64,000 nt of DNA from Cyanobium sp. CZS48M (GCA_030373145.1 JAUCZK010000020.1:34033-98032), one strand, 5' to 3'. Positions 52,641 through 63,082 are shown, counted from the first letter of the stretch. The notes: generated by a model not told the origin, from the letters alone. Translations and numbers: made by a program.

Positions 52641-53406
52641 TCACAGCGCAAAACCGGGATCAATGTGCGCCATGGCGGCGGCGGCCCGCTCACACAGTTC
52701 GGCATGGGCCAGGCCATGGCTGGCGATCAGACAACCGGCCTGCAGTCCGTCGCCGTTGTTGTTGTAGCCGAGGGGGCGAGAGCGTGAGATAAAGGTCGGT
52801 TTCGCCGCGCAGGATCGTGGCCACCTTGCAGCCCACGCTGCCCACCGCCAGCGACGATCCCAGCCCCAGGGCCCCCACCAGCACCAGCTCCGCCGGCTCG
52901 CGTCGCTCGCTCAGCTGGGGCGCAAAACGCTGGCCGGCCGGATTCTCCCGCCACGCACCCCCGATCAACTCCTCAGCCGCCGCCCCCACCAGACCGAACC
53001 AGAGCTCATGCTTCTCCGGCAGCAGCACCACCCCGAGCACCGGCTGGCCCTGATGCACCAGCGTCAGATGCACCGCGTACTCACCGCTGCCCTGGAGGAA
53101 ATCCTTGGTGCCATCGAGGGGATCGAGGATCCAGAGCTAGTCGGCTTCCAGGGGCACACCGGCGCTGAGCTGCTCCTTGGCGGTCTCCTCGCTCAGCAGG
53201 TGCTGGTTCACCGCCAGATCAGCCGCCGTCACCGGGCCCTCACCGCCCTCATCCACGCTCAGTGCCTCCCCGTAGCCGAAGGGGGGCTGCACACCGCGGG
53301 AGTAGGTGGCCCTCAGACTCGCCTCCGACTCCCAGCACAGACGCCGCAGCAGCGCCAGCAGCTCCTCGAGATCAAGGCCGGCGGGCAGGCAGGGGGCAGC
53401 CATCAT
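52641..53406 (-). pseudogene. cysQ-like 3'(2'),5'-bisphosphate nucleotidase, broken
   Basis: From ATG 53406 the frame encodes a typical CysQ N-terminus (LDLEELLALLRRLCWES, then GPVTAADLAVNQHLL) up to an in-frame TAG at 53137-53139, a position where relatives have tryptophan. Reading on in frame gives the metal motif ILDPLDGTKDF and YAVHLTLVHQGQPVLGVVL, then VGCKVATILRGETDLYL. The frame is then lost near 52780; the family's end (GCLIASHGLAHAELCERAAA) appears in another frame up to TGA 52641, with the intervening SAPKDWD-type segment deleted. At least two inactivating lesions are present. CysQ removes PAP made in sulfate assimilation. Confidence 0.85.
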
Positions 53407-54289
53407 GGACACGGTCAGGGTCGGACAGAGCCGCATTGTGGAGCAAGCCAGCGAACCCGCCGCCGGGGTGCTGTATCTGGTGGGAACACCGATCGGCAAC
53501 CTGGGCGATCTCTCCCCCCGGGCCCGGCGGGTGCTGGAGGGGGTGGATCGCATCGCCTGCGAGGACACCCGCCACAGCGGCCAGCTGCTGGCCGGTCTGG
53601 GCATCCGCAGCCGTCTGCTCAGCTTTCACCAGCACAACCAGACCGCCCGCATCCCCGAACTGCTCGCGGCCCTCGCGGCGGGCGAAAGCCTGGCGGTGAT
53701 CAGCGACGCGGGCCTGCCGGGCATCTCCGATCCCGGCGAGGCGCTGGTGGCGGCCGCCCGCGCCGGCGGTCATGCGGTGATCTGCGTGCCCGGCCCCTGC
53801 GCCGTGACCACGGCCCTGGTGAGCAGCGGTCTGCCCTGTGGTCGCTTCTGCTTCGAGGGGTTCCTGCCGGCCAAGGCCAGCCTGCGCCGCCAGCGGCTGC
53901 AGGAGCTGGCCGCCGAGGAGCGCACCCTGGTGCTCTTCGAGGCGCCCCACCGGCTGATCGAGCTGCTCGATGACCTGCTCACCACCCTCGGTGAGCGGCC
54001 GCTGCAGGTGACGCGGGAGCTGACCAAACGCCATGAGCAGCAGATCGGGCCCAGCGTGGGCGCCGCCCTGGAGCACTTCCGGCGGGTGCCGCCCCGGGGG
54101 GAGTTCACCCTGGTGCTTGGCGGTGCCACGCCTGAGCAGGCGCCCCTGCGCAGCGACGCTGATCTGACCGTGGAACTGCGCCAGAAGGTGGCCTCAGGTC
54201 TGAGCGCCAGTGATGCGGCCCGCCAGCTGGCGGCCGAGACCGGCCTCTCCCGCCGCAGCCTCTACGCCCTGCTGCACCAGCCGGAGTGA
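53405..54289 (+). CDS. rsmI: 16S rRNA (cytidine-1402-2'-O)-methyltransferase
   Basis: 294 residues from ATG 53405, which overlaps the divergent cysQ start. GVLYLVGTPIGNLGDLSPRA is the SAM-domain start of the tetrapyrrole-methylase fold; VISDAGLPGISDPGEALV and FEGFLPAKASLRRQRL are RsmI markers. It methylates the ribose of C1402 in the 16S rRNA decoding centre. Confidence 0.95.
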   Translation: MDTVRVGQSRIVEQASEPAAGVLYLVGTPIGNLGDLSPRARRVLEGVDRIACEDTRHSGQLLAGLGIRSRLLSFHQHNQTARIPELLAALAAGESLAVISDAGLPGISDPGEALVAAARAGGHAVICVPGPCAVTTALVSSGLPCGRFCFEGFLPAKASLRRQRLQELAAEERTLVLFEAPHRLIELLDDLLTTLGERPLQVTRELTKRHEQQIGPSVGAALEHFRRVPPRGEFTLVLGGATPEQAPLRSDADLTVELRQKVASGLSASDAARQLAAETGLSRRSLYALLHQPE

Positions 54290-54352
54290 GGGCCTCCCCA
54301 CTGGATGGGCCATGCTGAGGACCGAACGGCTCCCCTCCCCTCCGCCTCGGCC

Positions 54353-54577
54353 ATGCTGCTGCGCCTGCGCCTGTTGCTCACCAGCCTCGGCGGCGGCCTG
54401 CTGCTGCTGGTGATCCTCTGCCTCGGCGCCCAGAACCTGGAGGAGCGTCCCAGCCTGCGACTGGGGATCGGCCGCAGCGCTCCCCTGCCCAGCGGCTTCC
54501 TGGTGGGGCTGGCCCTGGCGGCGGGGGTGATCAGCGGCGGCAGCGCCACGGCCCTGCTGCTGCCCCGCCGGGACTGA
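54353..54577 (+). CDS. small LapA-like membrane protein
   Basis: 74 residues from ATG 54353. One strong helix (LTSLGGGLLLLVILCLGAQN) and a second hydrophobic segment (GFLVGLALAAGVISGG) are separated by a soluble loop with an Arg-Pro stretch. The QN after the first helix and the two-helix form recall the LapA/DUF1049 family, but the resemblance is weak. It begins 63 bp after rsmI. Confidence 0.45.
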   Translation: MLLRLRLLLTSLGGGLLLLVILCLGAQNLEERPSLRLGIGRSAPLPSGFLVGLALAAGVISGGSATALLLPRRD

Positions 54578-54586
54578 CCGGCGGGA

Positions 54587-55465
54587 TCAGCCGCCGGGAA
54601 GGGCGTAGAGCGCCCCCTCCAACACCAGCCGGGTGATGCCCTGGCCCACCAGATACGTGGCGGTGCGCTGGATCACCTGGCTGTCGGGCATCTTGATCAC
54701 CCGCTGGGTGCGGCCGCACTGGCGCTTGGCCTGGCGCGGATTGGCGAACACCACCAGGGCCTGGCGCGCCTGCTCGTCGTCGGGGAGGGCACCGAGCTCG
54801 GGGAAATCACTCAGGGGCCTGGTCTGCAGCTCCACCGTCTTATCCACCAGCATGTAAAGGCTGGCGGGCAGGGGAGCGTTCTCCAGGGGCTGGCAGACCA
54901 CCGCCGAGCGCTCCTGCAGCCCCGCTGCCGCAGCGCTGAAGTGGGCGCCCGCCACCACCGGCACCATCGTGAAGACATTGCCCTCAGCGTCGGTGTCATC
55001 ACCGTCGTCGCTGCCGTCGCCCTCGCCCTCGCTGTCATCGCCGTCAGCGTCCTCGCCGAAGTCATCGGCGTCATCAATCGCCAGCACACCCGGGCCGGTG
55101 CCGTCGTCGTCGTCGCAGTCGGGATCGAGTTCGTTCACCGCCTCGAGATCGAGATCGCCCGCAGGATCGGATTCGGGATCGCCTACCGGGCCGGGAACAC
55201 CGTCGGCAATCCTTCCGGCGGCAGGCTGCTGCGTGGCCGCCAGGCTTGGAGCTGTTGCCGGGGGGGCTTCCAGCTGAGCCACGGGACGGCCGCGTTCCTT
55301 TTTGAGCTGCTCGTAGAGCTCGGGGTCGAGGGCGAGTTTCACCACCCGCGTCACGGTGTTGGGGCTGCAGCCGAAGCTGTCGGCGAGGGCCGCGCTGGAT
55401 TCACCGGCCCGCCACCGCTGCACCAGCTCCTGTTTCTTGGCATCACTGAGCCGGGAGGCCACCAT
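54587..55465 (-). CDS. HTH-domain protein with a very acidic middle
   Basis: 292 residues from ATG 55465. Residues 1-50 form a homeodomain-like helix-turn-helix (LVQRWRAGESSAALADSFG, then SPNTVTRVVKLAL), of the type used in transposase and CENP-B-like DNA-binding domains. Residues about 100-160 are dominated by Asp and Glu (for example DDADDFGEDADGDDSEGEG). The C-terminal about 120 residues form a mixed fold with TLVEL-like hydrophobic strands and two cysteines. The family is not recognised; a DNA-binding, possibly chromatin-like role is inferred. Confidence 0.6.
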   Translation of the reverse strand: MVASRLSDAKKQELVQRWRAGESSAALADSFGCSPNTVTRVVKLALDPELYEQLKKERGRPVAQLEAPPATAPSLAATQQPAAGRIADGVPGPVGDPESDPAGDLDLEAVNELDPDCDDDDGTGPGVLAIDDADDFGEDADGDDSEGEGDGSDDGDDTDAEGNVFTMVPVVAGAHFSAAAAGLQERSAVVCQPLENAPLPASLYMLVDKTVELQTRPLSDFPELGALPDDEQARQALVVFANPRQAKRQCGRTQRVIKMPDSQVIQRTATYLVGQGITRLVLEGALYALPGG

Positions 55466-55505
55466 CGAGCAAGTTACGCAGCGTCTCAATCTAGGCTGAG
55501 GCGAT

Positions 55506-55579
55506 GGGCCGTTAGCTCAGCTGGATAGAGCATGCGACTTCTAATCGCACGGTCGCTGGTTCGAATCCAGCACGGCCCG
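55506..55579 (+). tRNA. tRNA-Arg (anticodon TCT)
   Basis: 74 nt. Acceptor GGGCCGT/ACGGCCC, D arm with AGCTGGATA in the loop, anticodon stem TGCGA/TCGCA around CTTCTAA giving anticodon TCT (AGA/AGG), T arm CTGG-TTCGAAT-CCAG. Discriminator G; no CCA encoded. It is divergent from the acidic HTH gene. Confidence 0.95.
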
Positions 55580-55722
55580 TTCCCCCATCCCCCGGCCGCA
55601 GGTGTGCCAGCAGCCCCACCAGCATTCCCTCACCTGCGCGCCATTCGGTAGCAGAAATTCCAATCGCTCCGATGATTTGTCAACAAAGTTGATAAATCTT
55701 GTAACTCCGAGTGGCCCATCCC

Positions 55723-56157
55723 ATGGCCCTGACACGACGCGTCGAGCTGCTGCCCCTGGAGCGCACCGCTTCAGGCAATGCCCTGTTCAGCCACGCCCAG
55801 CCCAGCGACGAAACCCTGATCGCCGACCTCGCCCCCCATCAGCCCGCCTCGATCTTCTGCCACCGCCGCCAGACCGACCAACTCATCCTGCTGCGCGGCT
55901 CGCTTGAACTGGTGGTGCTAGAGGACGGCCGGCTGGTATGCATCCCCCTGCGTGAAGACGAGCCGATGCTGGTGCGCATTCCTCCCGGCGTTCCCCACGG
56001 GGCGATCAACACCAGCCGCCACTACGCCACCGTGGTGAATGCCGTGCTGCGCCACGGCCCCCCTGACCCCCGCGACTACATGCCGCGGCCGATGCCAACA
56101 ATGCTGATGGAACAATGGCAGGCCATGATAGGCGATAGGCCTCTAACGGTTTCCTGA
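55723..56157 (+). CDS. cupin-type protein
   Basis: 144 residues from ATG 55723 (a GTG at 55711 is possible). The core pattern TDQLILLRGSLELVVLEDGR, then LVRIPPGVPHGAIN is a cupin beta-barrel with the usual histidines, resembling the WxcM/dTDP-sugar isomerase-like cupins. Metal ligands are partly visible (FCHRRQT, PPGVPHG). A sugar-nucleotide or signalling role is possible; unproven. Confidence 0.65.
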   Translation: MALTRRVELLPLERTASGNALFSHAQPSDETLIADLAPHQPASIFCHRRQTDQLILLRGSLELVVLEDGRLVCIPLREDEPMLVRIPPGVPHGAINTSRHYATVVNAVLRHGPPDPRDYMPRPMPTMLMEQWQAMIGDRPLTVS

Positions 56158-56583
56158 AGCCATCAGGACCCAGCACCTAAAGACAAAGTGGCCGGCGGCC
56201 GATGGCACTGATCGACGACGCCACGAGCTTCTAAGCAAGAATCACACGTAAAACATCGCGCAATCGAGCCTCCCTCCAAGGGCGACTGGCGCGGCTCAGG
56301 CAGGGGTCCACTAAGATGCAAGTGGTCCGTGATTCCACTTTGCACGACGCCACCAGTGAAAGTCATACGCATTTTGCGCCCTGAAAGTATCCCCATGAGG
56401 CGCTTCCCCTGCTTTCATCATCAGCAAAGAGTGACCTATCACCGATAAAAGCACCCACGATTATCACCAAACTCCAATCAGTTAATCGCAAGACCAAGAA
56501 ACTCTTGCCTAGCTGATTCCTCCCAGGCAACGACAAAGACAGAACGTCTTCACGCTGAATTTTTCGCCGTTTCAACGATCTCG
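56158..56583. other. gene-free stretch before the desaturase
   Basis: No gene supported. The composition becomes AT-richer towards the desaturase gene. It probably contains the desaturase promoter. Confidence 0.4.
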
Positions 56584-57678
56584 ATGCAGCATATAAGTCA
56601 AAAGAAGTTTTTGCTCCAAGCCGACTATGTGGCAACACTTCGCCCCCTTCTCCCCCCCCAAGCCTTTCTTCCTGATCGCAGCAAGATCTGGATCCTCCTG
56701 ATCAATCTGGCCATCCTCATCCTGGGCTGGACAATGGCCCGGCACCTTGACCAGTGGAGCTGGCAGTGGATCTGGCTTTACCTGCCGTTTACCCTGGTGA
56801 TGGGCAACAGTGTAGTTGCTCTATTATTCAGCACTCACGATCTGATGCACACTAGCGCCATCAGACGTCCACGCATTAAACAGCTCTTGTCCCTGGTAGG
56901 CCTCACCCTGCTTTGGATGCCACCCACCATGTGGAAGGCGGTCCACAACCGCGAACACCACCGAAAGACCAACTCCCTCCAGGATCCCGATCGAAACTAT
57001 CTCCACAGCCAGCCCTTCAGCTGGGGAAAGTGGATTCAGAATCTGTTCGTCCCTTCCTCGGAGGTGCATCCCATTTTGCTCACGATCGGCATGACGCAGG
57101 CGTGGGGAATCCACGCTTTTCGCAATCTCAGCTCCGTCTTGCTCTTCGTGGACGGCACAGCCCAGCACCCACCTGCCGCTTTCAAGGTCAGCCCAAAGGA
57201 ACGCCTAAATATTACCTACGAACTTCTTGTAATCGCAGCACTTCACTTCTCAATTATCGCCTACATCGGCCTTAATCCAGCTGGATTGATCCTTGGATAT
57301 TTTCTTCCGATCTGGATCGGCTATGCAGGAGTTATGTTTTATATCTATACTAACCACATGATCTCAAGCCTCAACCCTGTGAATGACCCCCTGGCCAACA
57401 GCCTCTCCCTGCGGGTTCCAAGACTCCTCGACAAGCTCCACTTCAATTTTTCATATCACACTGAGCACCATGTCTTCCCCGGCATAAATTCAGATTATTA
57501 CCCAATTATTCAACGACTACTGCAAAAACTTTATCCTGATCGCTACAATCTAATGAACGCCTCTGAGGCCTGGCGAACCATGCTCCGGACGCCTCGTCAC
57601 TACCTTAACGAAACTGTTTTCACTGATTGGAAGGGAGAGAAGAAAGTCGACTGTCCTCTTCCAAGGCCATTGGGATAA
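56584..57678 (+). CDS. membrane fatty-acid desaturase/hydroxylase family protein
   Basis: 364 residues. Three histidine boxes bind the diiron centre: HDLMHTS (about residue 84), HNREHH (about 121) and HTEHHVF (about 297). Four membrane helices lie around them. This is the integral-membrane desaturase superfamily; whether it acts on fatty acids or carotenoids is not clear. Codon use is AT-richer than the neighbours and the gene stands alone, consistent with horizontal transfer. Confidence 0.85.
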   Translation: MQHISQKKFLLQADYVATLRPLLPPQAFLPDRSKIWILLINLAILILGWTMARHLDQWSWQWIWLYLPFTLVMGNSVVALLFSTHDLMHTSAIRRPRIKQLLSLVGLTLLWMPPTMWKAVHNREHHRKTNSLQDPDRNYLHSQPFSWGKWIQNLFVPSSEVHPILLTIGMTQAWGIHAFRNLSSVLLFVDGTAQHPPAAFKVSPKERLNITYELLVIAALHFSIIAYIGLNPAGLILGYFLPIWIGYAGVMFYIYTNHMISSLNPVNDPLANSLSLRVPRLLDKLHFNFSYHTEHHVFPGINSDYYPIIQRLLQKLYPDRYNLMNASEAWRTMLRTPRHYLNETVFTDWKGEKKVDCPLPRPLG

Positions 57679-57809
57679 TCCCGGCTCTGCCGAAGCCTCA
57701 CAGCTGCCTCTCCAGCGGAAAATCCATGTGGAATCTCAAAGAAATCCCCACGCGGACGTTCCGGCTTCACTGCATGCCTACGGTGATGATCAGGTGACGC
57801 GACATCGCC

Positions 57810-58286
57810 ATGCCAGTGCCCTCGAAACCCGAGTCATTCATGGCGCTCGAGGCGATATTTCTTCGGCATCACCGAAGCCCTGACAGCCTGATCGAGATTC
57901 TGCACCACTCCCAGAAGTTCTACAGCTACCTGAGCGATGACTTGCTCCGCCACGTGGCGGCGCGTCTGCAGCTCCCCCTCAGCCTCGTCAAAGGGACCGC
58001 CAGCTTCTATCACCTCTTCCGTTTCCAGCCGCCTGCCCGCCACCGCTGCGTGGTCTGCACCGGCACCGCCTGCCAGATCCAGGGGGCCCCGGCCCTGATC
58101 GCTGCCATGGAGGAGGGCCTGGGGCTGAAGCTGGGCGCCAGGCGCGGGGATGGCTGGGCGAGCCTCTCGGAGGTGCGCTGCCTGGGCACCTGCAGCGACT
58201 CGCCCCTGGTGCAGATCGACGACAGCATCGGCCGCCAGCAGACCGTCGCCGGCCTGCGCCGCTGGCTGCAGGAGCTGGAGCCATGA
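57810..58286 (+). CDS. hoxE: bidirectional hydrogenase subunit HoxE
   Basis: 158 residues (ATG 57840 would give 148). A thioredoxin-like 2Fe-2S fold with cluster cysteines in VVCTGTACQIQGA and RCLGTCSDSP (C-x4-C and C-x3-C); LPLSLVKGTASFYHLF precedes them. HoxE is homologous to NuoE and connects the diaphorase with electron carriers. It opens the hox operon and overlaps hoxF by 4 bp (ATGA). Confidence 0.95.
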   Translation: MPVPSKPESFMALEAIFLRHHRSPDSLIEILHHSQKFYSYLSDDLLRHVAARLQLPLSLVKGTASFYHLFRFQPPARHRCVVCTGTACQIQGAPALIAAMEEGLGLKLGARRGDGWASLSEVRCLGTCSDSPLVQIDDSIGRQQTVAGLRRWLQELEP

Positions 58287-59863
58287 GCGGCCTGCGCTGC
58301 TGCGCTTCGGCGGGCTGCCTGGCCAGGGGCTCCGGCGCCTTGATGGGGGCCCTCGAAACGGCCATCTCCAGAGGCCAACTGGGGGACCAGATCCAGCTGC
58401 GACCGGTGGGCTGCCTGGGCCCCTGCAGCCAGGGCCCCCTGCTGGCCCTCGATCCCGATGGCGATCTCTATGCCGGTGTGGACCCGCAGGACGCCGAAAC
58501 CCTGGTGGCCGCTCTGGCCCGACGGTTGCATCAGAGCTCTGACCAGGCGACGCCCCTGGAGTGGGCCCCCGCCAGAGGCGAGCGCCTGGATCTCAGAGCG
58601 CCGTTCTTCCAGCGGCAACGGCGGATCGTGCTGGAGCACTGCGGCCTGATCGATCCCACCGACCTGGAGCAGGCGATCGCCGTGGGGGCCTACGGCCAGC
58701 TGGAGCGGGTGTTGCAGGGCTGGAGCCCGGAGCAGGTGGTGACGGAACTGCAGCGCAGCGGCCTGCGCGGCCGTGGCGGCGCCGGCTATCCCACCGGTCT
58801 GAAATGGGCCACCGTGGCTCGCATGCCCGGGGCCCGCAAGGTGGTGGTCTGCAACGCCGATGAAGGCGATCCCGGCGCCTTCATGGACCGAGCCGTGCTG
58901 GAGGGCGATCCCCATCGGGTTCTGGAGGGAATGGTGATCGCCGCTTATGCGGTGGGGGCCGACCACGGGTTCATCTACATCCGCGCCGAATACGAGCTGG
59001 CGATCGAGCGGCTGCGCCTGGCGATCGAGCAGGCCGTGGACCGGGGTCGGCTCGGGGCGGCGCTGTTCGGCACGGGTTTCGGCTTCACGCTGGAGCTGCG
59101 GGTGGGGGCCGGTGCCTATGTCTGCGGCGAGGAAACGGCACTGATCGCCTCGATCGAGGGCAAACGCGGCACGCCGCGCCCCAGGCCCCCCTATCCCGCT
59201 GAGCTGGGCGTGGGCGGGAGACCCACCCTGATCAACAACGTCGAGACCTTCGCCAACGTGGCGCCGATCCTGCGGGAAGGCGCCGACTGGTTCGCCGCCA
59301 TCGGCACCGCCGGCAGCAGCGGCACCAAGGTGTTCAGCCTCACCGGCCACGTGCGCCGCGGCGGCCTGGTGGAAGTGCCGATGGGCACCAGCCTGGCCAC
59401 GGTCGTGCTGGACATGGGCGAAGGCAGCCCGCACGGCTCCGCCGTCAAAGCGGTGCAGACCGGCGGACCGTCCGGGGGCTGCGTGCCGGCCGATCGGCTC
59501 GACACCCCACTCGACTACGAAAGCCTCCAGGCCCTGGGCACGATCATGGGCTCCGGCGGCATGGTGGTGCTGGATCAGAGCACCGACATGGTGGCTCTGG
59601 CCGCCTATTTCATGGCCTTCTGCCGTGAGGAGTCGTGCGGCAAGTGCGTGCCCTGCCGCGCCGGCACCGTGCAGCTGCATGGGCTGCTGAAGAAGATCCT
59701 GGCTGGCCAGGCCAGCCAGGCCGACCTCGATCAGCTCGAAACCCTCGGAGCGATGGTGATGGACACCAGCCTCTGCGGCCTGGGCCAGAGCGCCCCCAAG
59801 CCGATGCTGAGCACCCTGCGTTACTTCCGCGGCGACTACCTCGCCCGGCTGGAGGCGCCATGA
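58283..59863 (+). CDS. hoxF: bidirectional hydrogenase diaphorase subunit HoxF
   Basis: 526 residues. An N-terminal thioredoxin-like 2Fe-2S segment ([22 protein letters not shown]) is followed by the flavin and NAD(P) sites [19 protein letters not shown] and [20 protein letters not shown], and a C-terminal 4Fe-4S site [13 protein letters not shown]. HoxF holds FMN and oxidises or reduces NAD(P)H. The next gene overlaps by 4 bp. Confidence 0.96.
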   Translation: MSGLRCCASAGCLARGSGALMGALETAISRGQLGDQIQLRPVGCLGPCSQGPLLALDPDGDLYAGVDPQDAETLVAALARRLHQSSDQATPLEWAPARGERLDLRAPFFQRQRRIVLEHCGLIDPTDLEQAIAVGAYGQLERVLQGWSPEQVVTELQRSGLRGRGGAGYPTGLKWATVARMPGARKVVVCNADEGDPGAFMDRAVLEGDPHRVLEGMVIAAYAVGADHGFIYIRAEYELAIERLRLAIEQAVDRGRLGAALFGTGFGFTLELRVGAGAYVCGEETALIASIEGKRGTPRPRPPYPAELGVGGRPTLINNVETFANVAPILREGADWFAAIGTAGSSGTKVFSLTGHVRRGGLVEVPMGTSLATVVLDMGEGSPHGSAVKAVQTGGPSGGCVPADRLDTPLDYESLQALGTIMGSGGMVVLDQSTDMVALAAYFMAFCREESCGKCVPCRAGTVQLHGLLKKILAGQASQADLDQLETLGAMVMDTSLCGLGQSAPKPMLSTLRYFRGDYLARLEAP

Positions 59864-60576
59864 GCGTGCGCACCCTGCGCATCGACGGCCGCGATGTGGC
59901 CAGCGCCGACGGCGCCACGGTGCTGGAGGCCGCGCGCGATGCCGGCGTGGCCATCCCCACCCTCTGCCACCTGGAGGGGCTCTCGCCCGTGGCCGCCTGC
60001 CGGCTCTGCCTGGTGGAGATCGAGGGCAGCGGCAAACTCCAGCCGGCCTGCATCACCCCGGTGAGCGAGGGCCTGGTGGTTCACACCGCCACTCCCCGCC
60101 TCAGGGAGATCCGGCGGACCGTGATCGAGCTGCTGTTCACCGAGGGCAACCATGTCTGTGCGGTCTGCGTGGCCAACGGCCATTGCGAACTGCAGGACCG
60201 CGCCGTGGAGGTGGGCATGGACCACGCCCGCCTGCCCTACCGCTTCCCTGATCGCCCCGTCGACCTCTCCCACCCGCGCTTCGGGCTCGACCACAACCGC
60301 TGCATCCTCTGCAGCCGCTGCGTGCGCGTCTGCGACGAGGTGGAGGGTGCCCACGTCTGGGATGTGGCCTGGCGGGGGGAGCACTGCCGGATCATCGCCG
60401 GGCTGGATCAGCCCTGGGGCACCGTCGACGCCTGCACCGACTGCGGCAAGTGCGTCATGGTCTGCCCCACCGGCGCCCTGTTCCACAAGGGCGACAGTGA
60501 GGGGGAGAAACACGAGGATCCCAGCCGGCTGGCGGCCCTGCAGCGGGCCCGCCATTCCCGCCAGGAGGCCCCATGA
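59860..60576 (+). CDS. hoxU: bidirectional hydrogenase subunit HoxU
   Basis: 238 residues from ATG 59860. An N-terminal 2Fe-2S ferredoxin domain with [20 protein letters not shown], a [15 protein letters not shown] site, and two C-terminal 4Fe-4S motifs [16 protein letters not shown] and [15 protein letters not shown]. HoxU relays electrons between HoxF and the HoxYH hydrogenase. Overlaps hoxY by 4 bp. Confidence 0.96.
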   Translation: MSVRTLRIDGRDVASADGATVLEAARDAGVAIPTLCHLEGLSPVAACRLCLVEIEGSGKLQPACITPVSEGLVVHTATPRLREIRRTVIELLFTEGNHVCAVCVANGHCELQDRAVEVGMDHARLPYRFPDRPVDLSHPRFGLDHNRCILCSRCVRVCDEVEGAHVWDVAWRGEHCRIIAGLDQPWGTVDACTDCGKCVMVCPTGALFHKGDSEGEKHEDPSRLAALQRARHSRQEAP

Positions 60577-61139
60577 GCCAGCTCGCGAAGCAGCCGAAGC
60601 TGCGTCTGGCCACGGTCTGGCTGGCGGGTTGCTCCGGCTGCCACATGTCGTTCCTGGATCTCGACGAGTGGCTGATCGAGCTGGCACCCCGGATCGAGAT
60701 GGTCTTCTCGCCGATCGCCTCCGACACCAAGACCTACCCCGAAGACGTGGATGTGGCCCTGGTGGAGGGGGGCGTGGGCAACAGCGACAACCTGGCCCTG
60801 ATCCACCAGGTGCGCCAGCGCACCCGCCTGCTGGTGTCCTTCGGCGACTGCGCCATCACCGCCAACGTGCCGGGCCTGCGCAACCCGCTCGCAGGTCCGG
60901 CCGCCGTACTGGATCGCTCCTACCTGGAGCTGGCCGACGGCAGCGCCCAGTGGCCCCACGCTCCGGGCCTGGTCCCCGAGCTGCTGGAGCGGGTGCTGCC
61001 AGTGCACGAGCTGGTGCCGGTGGATCTGTTTCTGCCGGGTTGCCCCCCGCCAGCCGAGCGCATCCGCGCCGTTCTCGACGCCCTGCTGCGAGGCGAGCAG
61101 CCGCTGATGGAGGGGCCGGAGATGATCCGCTTCGGCTGA
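60573..61139 (+). CDS. hoxY: bidirectional hydrogenase small subunit HoxY
   Basis: 188 residues. The 4Fe-4S proximal cluster ligands lie in [30 protein letters not shown] and [13 protein letters not shown]. HoxY is the truncated NiFe small subunit, with one cluster, that pairs with HoxH. It is separated from hoxH by 3 bp. Confidence 0.95.
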   Translation: MSQLAKQPKLRLATVWLAGCSGCHMSFLDLDEWLIELAPRIEMVFSPIASDTKTYPEDVDVALVEGGVGNSDNLALIHQVRQRTRLLVSFGDCAITANVPGLRNPLAGPAAVLDRSYLELADGSAQWPHAPGLVPELLERVLPVHELVPVDLFLPGCPPPAERIRAVLDALLRGEQPLMEGPEMIRFG

Positions 61140-61142
61140 ACC

Positions 61143-62606
61143 ATGACCCGCACGATCCTGATCGATCCGGTCACCCGAATCGAAGGCCACGCCAAGATCT
61201 CCATCCACCTCGATGCCGGCGGCGCTGTGACCGGCGCCCACTTCCATGTGGGTGAATTCCGCGGCTTCGAGGCCTTTTGCGTCGGGCGGCCCTTCAGCGA
61301 GATGGCCGCGATCACGGCGCGCATCTGTGGCATCTGCCCGGTGAGCCACCTGCTGGCCGCGGCCAAGACCGGCGACCAGCTGCTGGTGGTCACGATTCCG
61401 CCGGCGGCGGAGCGGCTGCGGAGGCTGATGAACCTGGCCCAGATCATCCAGTCCCACGCGCTCTCCTTCTTTCACCTCAGCAGCCCCGATTTCCTGCTCG
61501 GCTGGGACAGCGACCCGGCTCAGCGCAATGTGTTCGGGCTGATCGCCGCCGATCCCGAACTGGCCCGCGGCGGCATCCGTCTGCGCCAGTTCGGCCAGGC
61601 GGTGATCGAGCGGCTGGGTGGGCGCAAGATCCATCCGGCCTGGGCGGTGCCCGGAGGCGTGCGCAGCCCGCTGCAGCCCGATGACCGCGACTGGATCCGC
61701 TCACGCCTGGCCGAGGCCGTCGCCACCACCCGCGGCGCCCTCGATCTGTTCAAACGCCTGCTGGATGGGCCGCTGGCGGCGGAAGCCGCTGTGTTCGGCG
61801 ACTTTCCTTCCTTATTCATGGGGCTGGTGGGGCCGGATGGCCGTTGGGAGCATTACGGCGGCCACCTGCGCCTGATCGACAGCACGGGCGCACTGGTGAC
61901 GGCCGAGCTGCCGGCCGATGGTCTCAGCGCCGAGCAGTTGGGCGGCCTGCTGGCCGAAGCGGTGGACCCCTCCACCTACCTGAAGTTCCCCTATTACAAA
62001 CCGCTGGGCCCTGAAGCGGGCAGCTACCGGGTGGGGCCGCTGGCCCGCCTCAACGTCTGCGAGCGCATCGGCCACGAGCAGGCCGACCGGGAGCTGCTGG
62101 AGCTGCGCCAGCGCGGCGGCAGGGTGGTCACCAGCTCCTTCCTTTATCACCTGGCCCGGCTGATCGAAATCCTCGCCGCCCTGGAGGCGATCGAGGCGCT
62201 GCTCGATGATCCCGCCCTGTGCGACACTCACGTGCGCGCCCACGCCGCAGTGAATGCCCGCGAGGCGGTGGGCGTGAGCGAAGCGCCCCGAGGCACCCTC
62301 TTTCACCACTACCGCGTCGACTCAGACGGACTGATCGAGGCGGTGAATCTGATCATCGCCACCGGCCAGAACAACCGGGCGATGAACCGCACGATCACCC
62401 AGATCGCCCGCCAATACATCCAGGCAGGTCCGGCCTTTGCCGGCGTGCCGGAGATCGCCGAGGGCCTGCTCAACCGGGTGGAGGCCGGCATCCGCTGCTT
62501 TGATCCCTGCCTCTCGTGCTCCACCCACGCCGCCGGCCAGATGCCGTTGCATGTGCAGCTGATCGGCCCCGAGGGGGAGCTGCTGCGCGAACGGTGGCGG
62601 GATTGA
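61143..62606 (+). CDS. hoxH: bidirectional hydrogenase large subunit HoxH
   Basis: 487 residues. The N-terminal nickel ligands are in [15 protein letters not shown] (C-x2-C) and the C-terminal pair in [16 protein letters not shown]; the residues after the histidine form the C-terminal extension that HoxW removes after nickel insertion. The active site for H2 oxidation and production lies between these ends. hoxW overlaps the stop codon. Confidence 0.96.
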   Translation: MTRTILIDPVTRIEGHAKISIHLDAGGAVTGAHFHVGEFRGFEAFCVGRPFSEMAAITARICGICPVSHLLAAAKTGDQLLVVTIPPAAERLRRLMNLAQIIQSHALSFFHLSSPDFLLGWDSDPAQRNVFGLIAADPELARGGIRLRQFGQAVIERLGGRKIHPAWAVPGGVRSPLQPDDRDWIRSRLAEAVATTRGALDLFKRLLDGPLAAEAAVFGDFPSLFMGLVGPDGRWEHYGGHLRLIDSTGALVTAELPADGLSAEQLGGLLAEAVDPSTYLKFPYYKPLGPEAGSYRVGPLARLNVCERIGHEQADRELLELRQRGGRVVTSSFLYHLARLIEILAALEAIEALLDDPALCDTHVRAHAAVNAREAVGVSEAPRGTLFHHYRVDSDGLIEAVNLIIATGQNNRAMNRTITQIARQYIQAGPAFAGVPEIAEGLLNRVEAGIRCFDPCLSCSTHAAGQMPLHVQLIGPEGELLRERWRD

Positions 62607-63082
62607 GCCCTCCAGCGCGGCAGCAGCGGCAGCGGCGCCCCGATCTGCTGATCGGCTGGGGCAACAGCCTCAGGCAGGACGACGGTGTGGGCCTTGCCAT
62701 CGCCGAGCAGGTGCAGGGTTGGAACAGGCCAGGGCTCAAGGTGCTGGCCATCCCCCAGCTCACCCCTGAGCTGGCGCCACAGCTGGCGGACGCGGCCCGG
62801 GTCCTGTTCGTGGATGCAGCTCTGGCGGCGGGCTGTCCGGCCCCCGGCTGGACACTGGAGCAGCTGCCGCGGCGGTCTCCAGGCCCCCAACCCCTGAGCC
62901 ACCACGCCAGCCCCGGCGCCCTGCTGCAGCTGGCCGGCAGCCTCTACGGCCGCACCCCGCCCGCCTGGCAGTTGCTGGTGCGCGCCCACAGCTGCGAGCT
63001 GGGCACGGAGCTCACAGCCGCCACCGCCGCCCTGCTGCCCGAGGCGCTGGCGGCTGTGGGGCGCTGGTGCGGCGATGCATGA
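62603..63082 (+). CDS. hoxW: hydrogenase maturation protease HoxW
   Basis: 159 residues from TTG 62603, chosen because it overlaps the hoxH stop (TTGA) and starts just before the fold; a GTG at 62594 also lies in frame. [20 protein letters not shown] carries the metal-binding Asp region, VLFVDAALA the second acidic site, and [15 protein letters not shown] the histidine region of NiFe hydrogenase endopeptidases. It cuts the HoxH C-terminal peptide. Confidence 0.93.
   Translation: MSPPARQQRQRRPDLLIGWGNSLRQDDGVGLAIAEQVQGWNRPGLKVLAIPQLTPELAPQLADAARVLFVDAALAAGCPAPGWTLEQLPRRSPGPQPLSHHASPGALLQLAGSLYGRTPPAWQLLVRAHSCELGTELTAATAALLPEALAAVGRWCGDA

Noticed and set aside
58010..59680. 556-codon frame antisense to hoxE and hoxF
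   Set aside because: The hox genes carry all cluster ligands; the antisense frame has no features.
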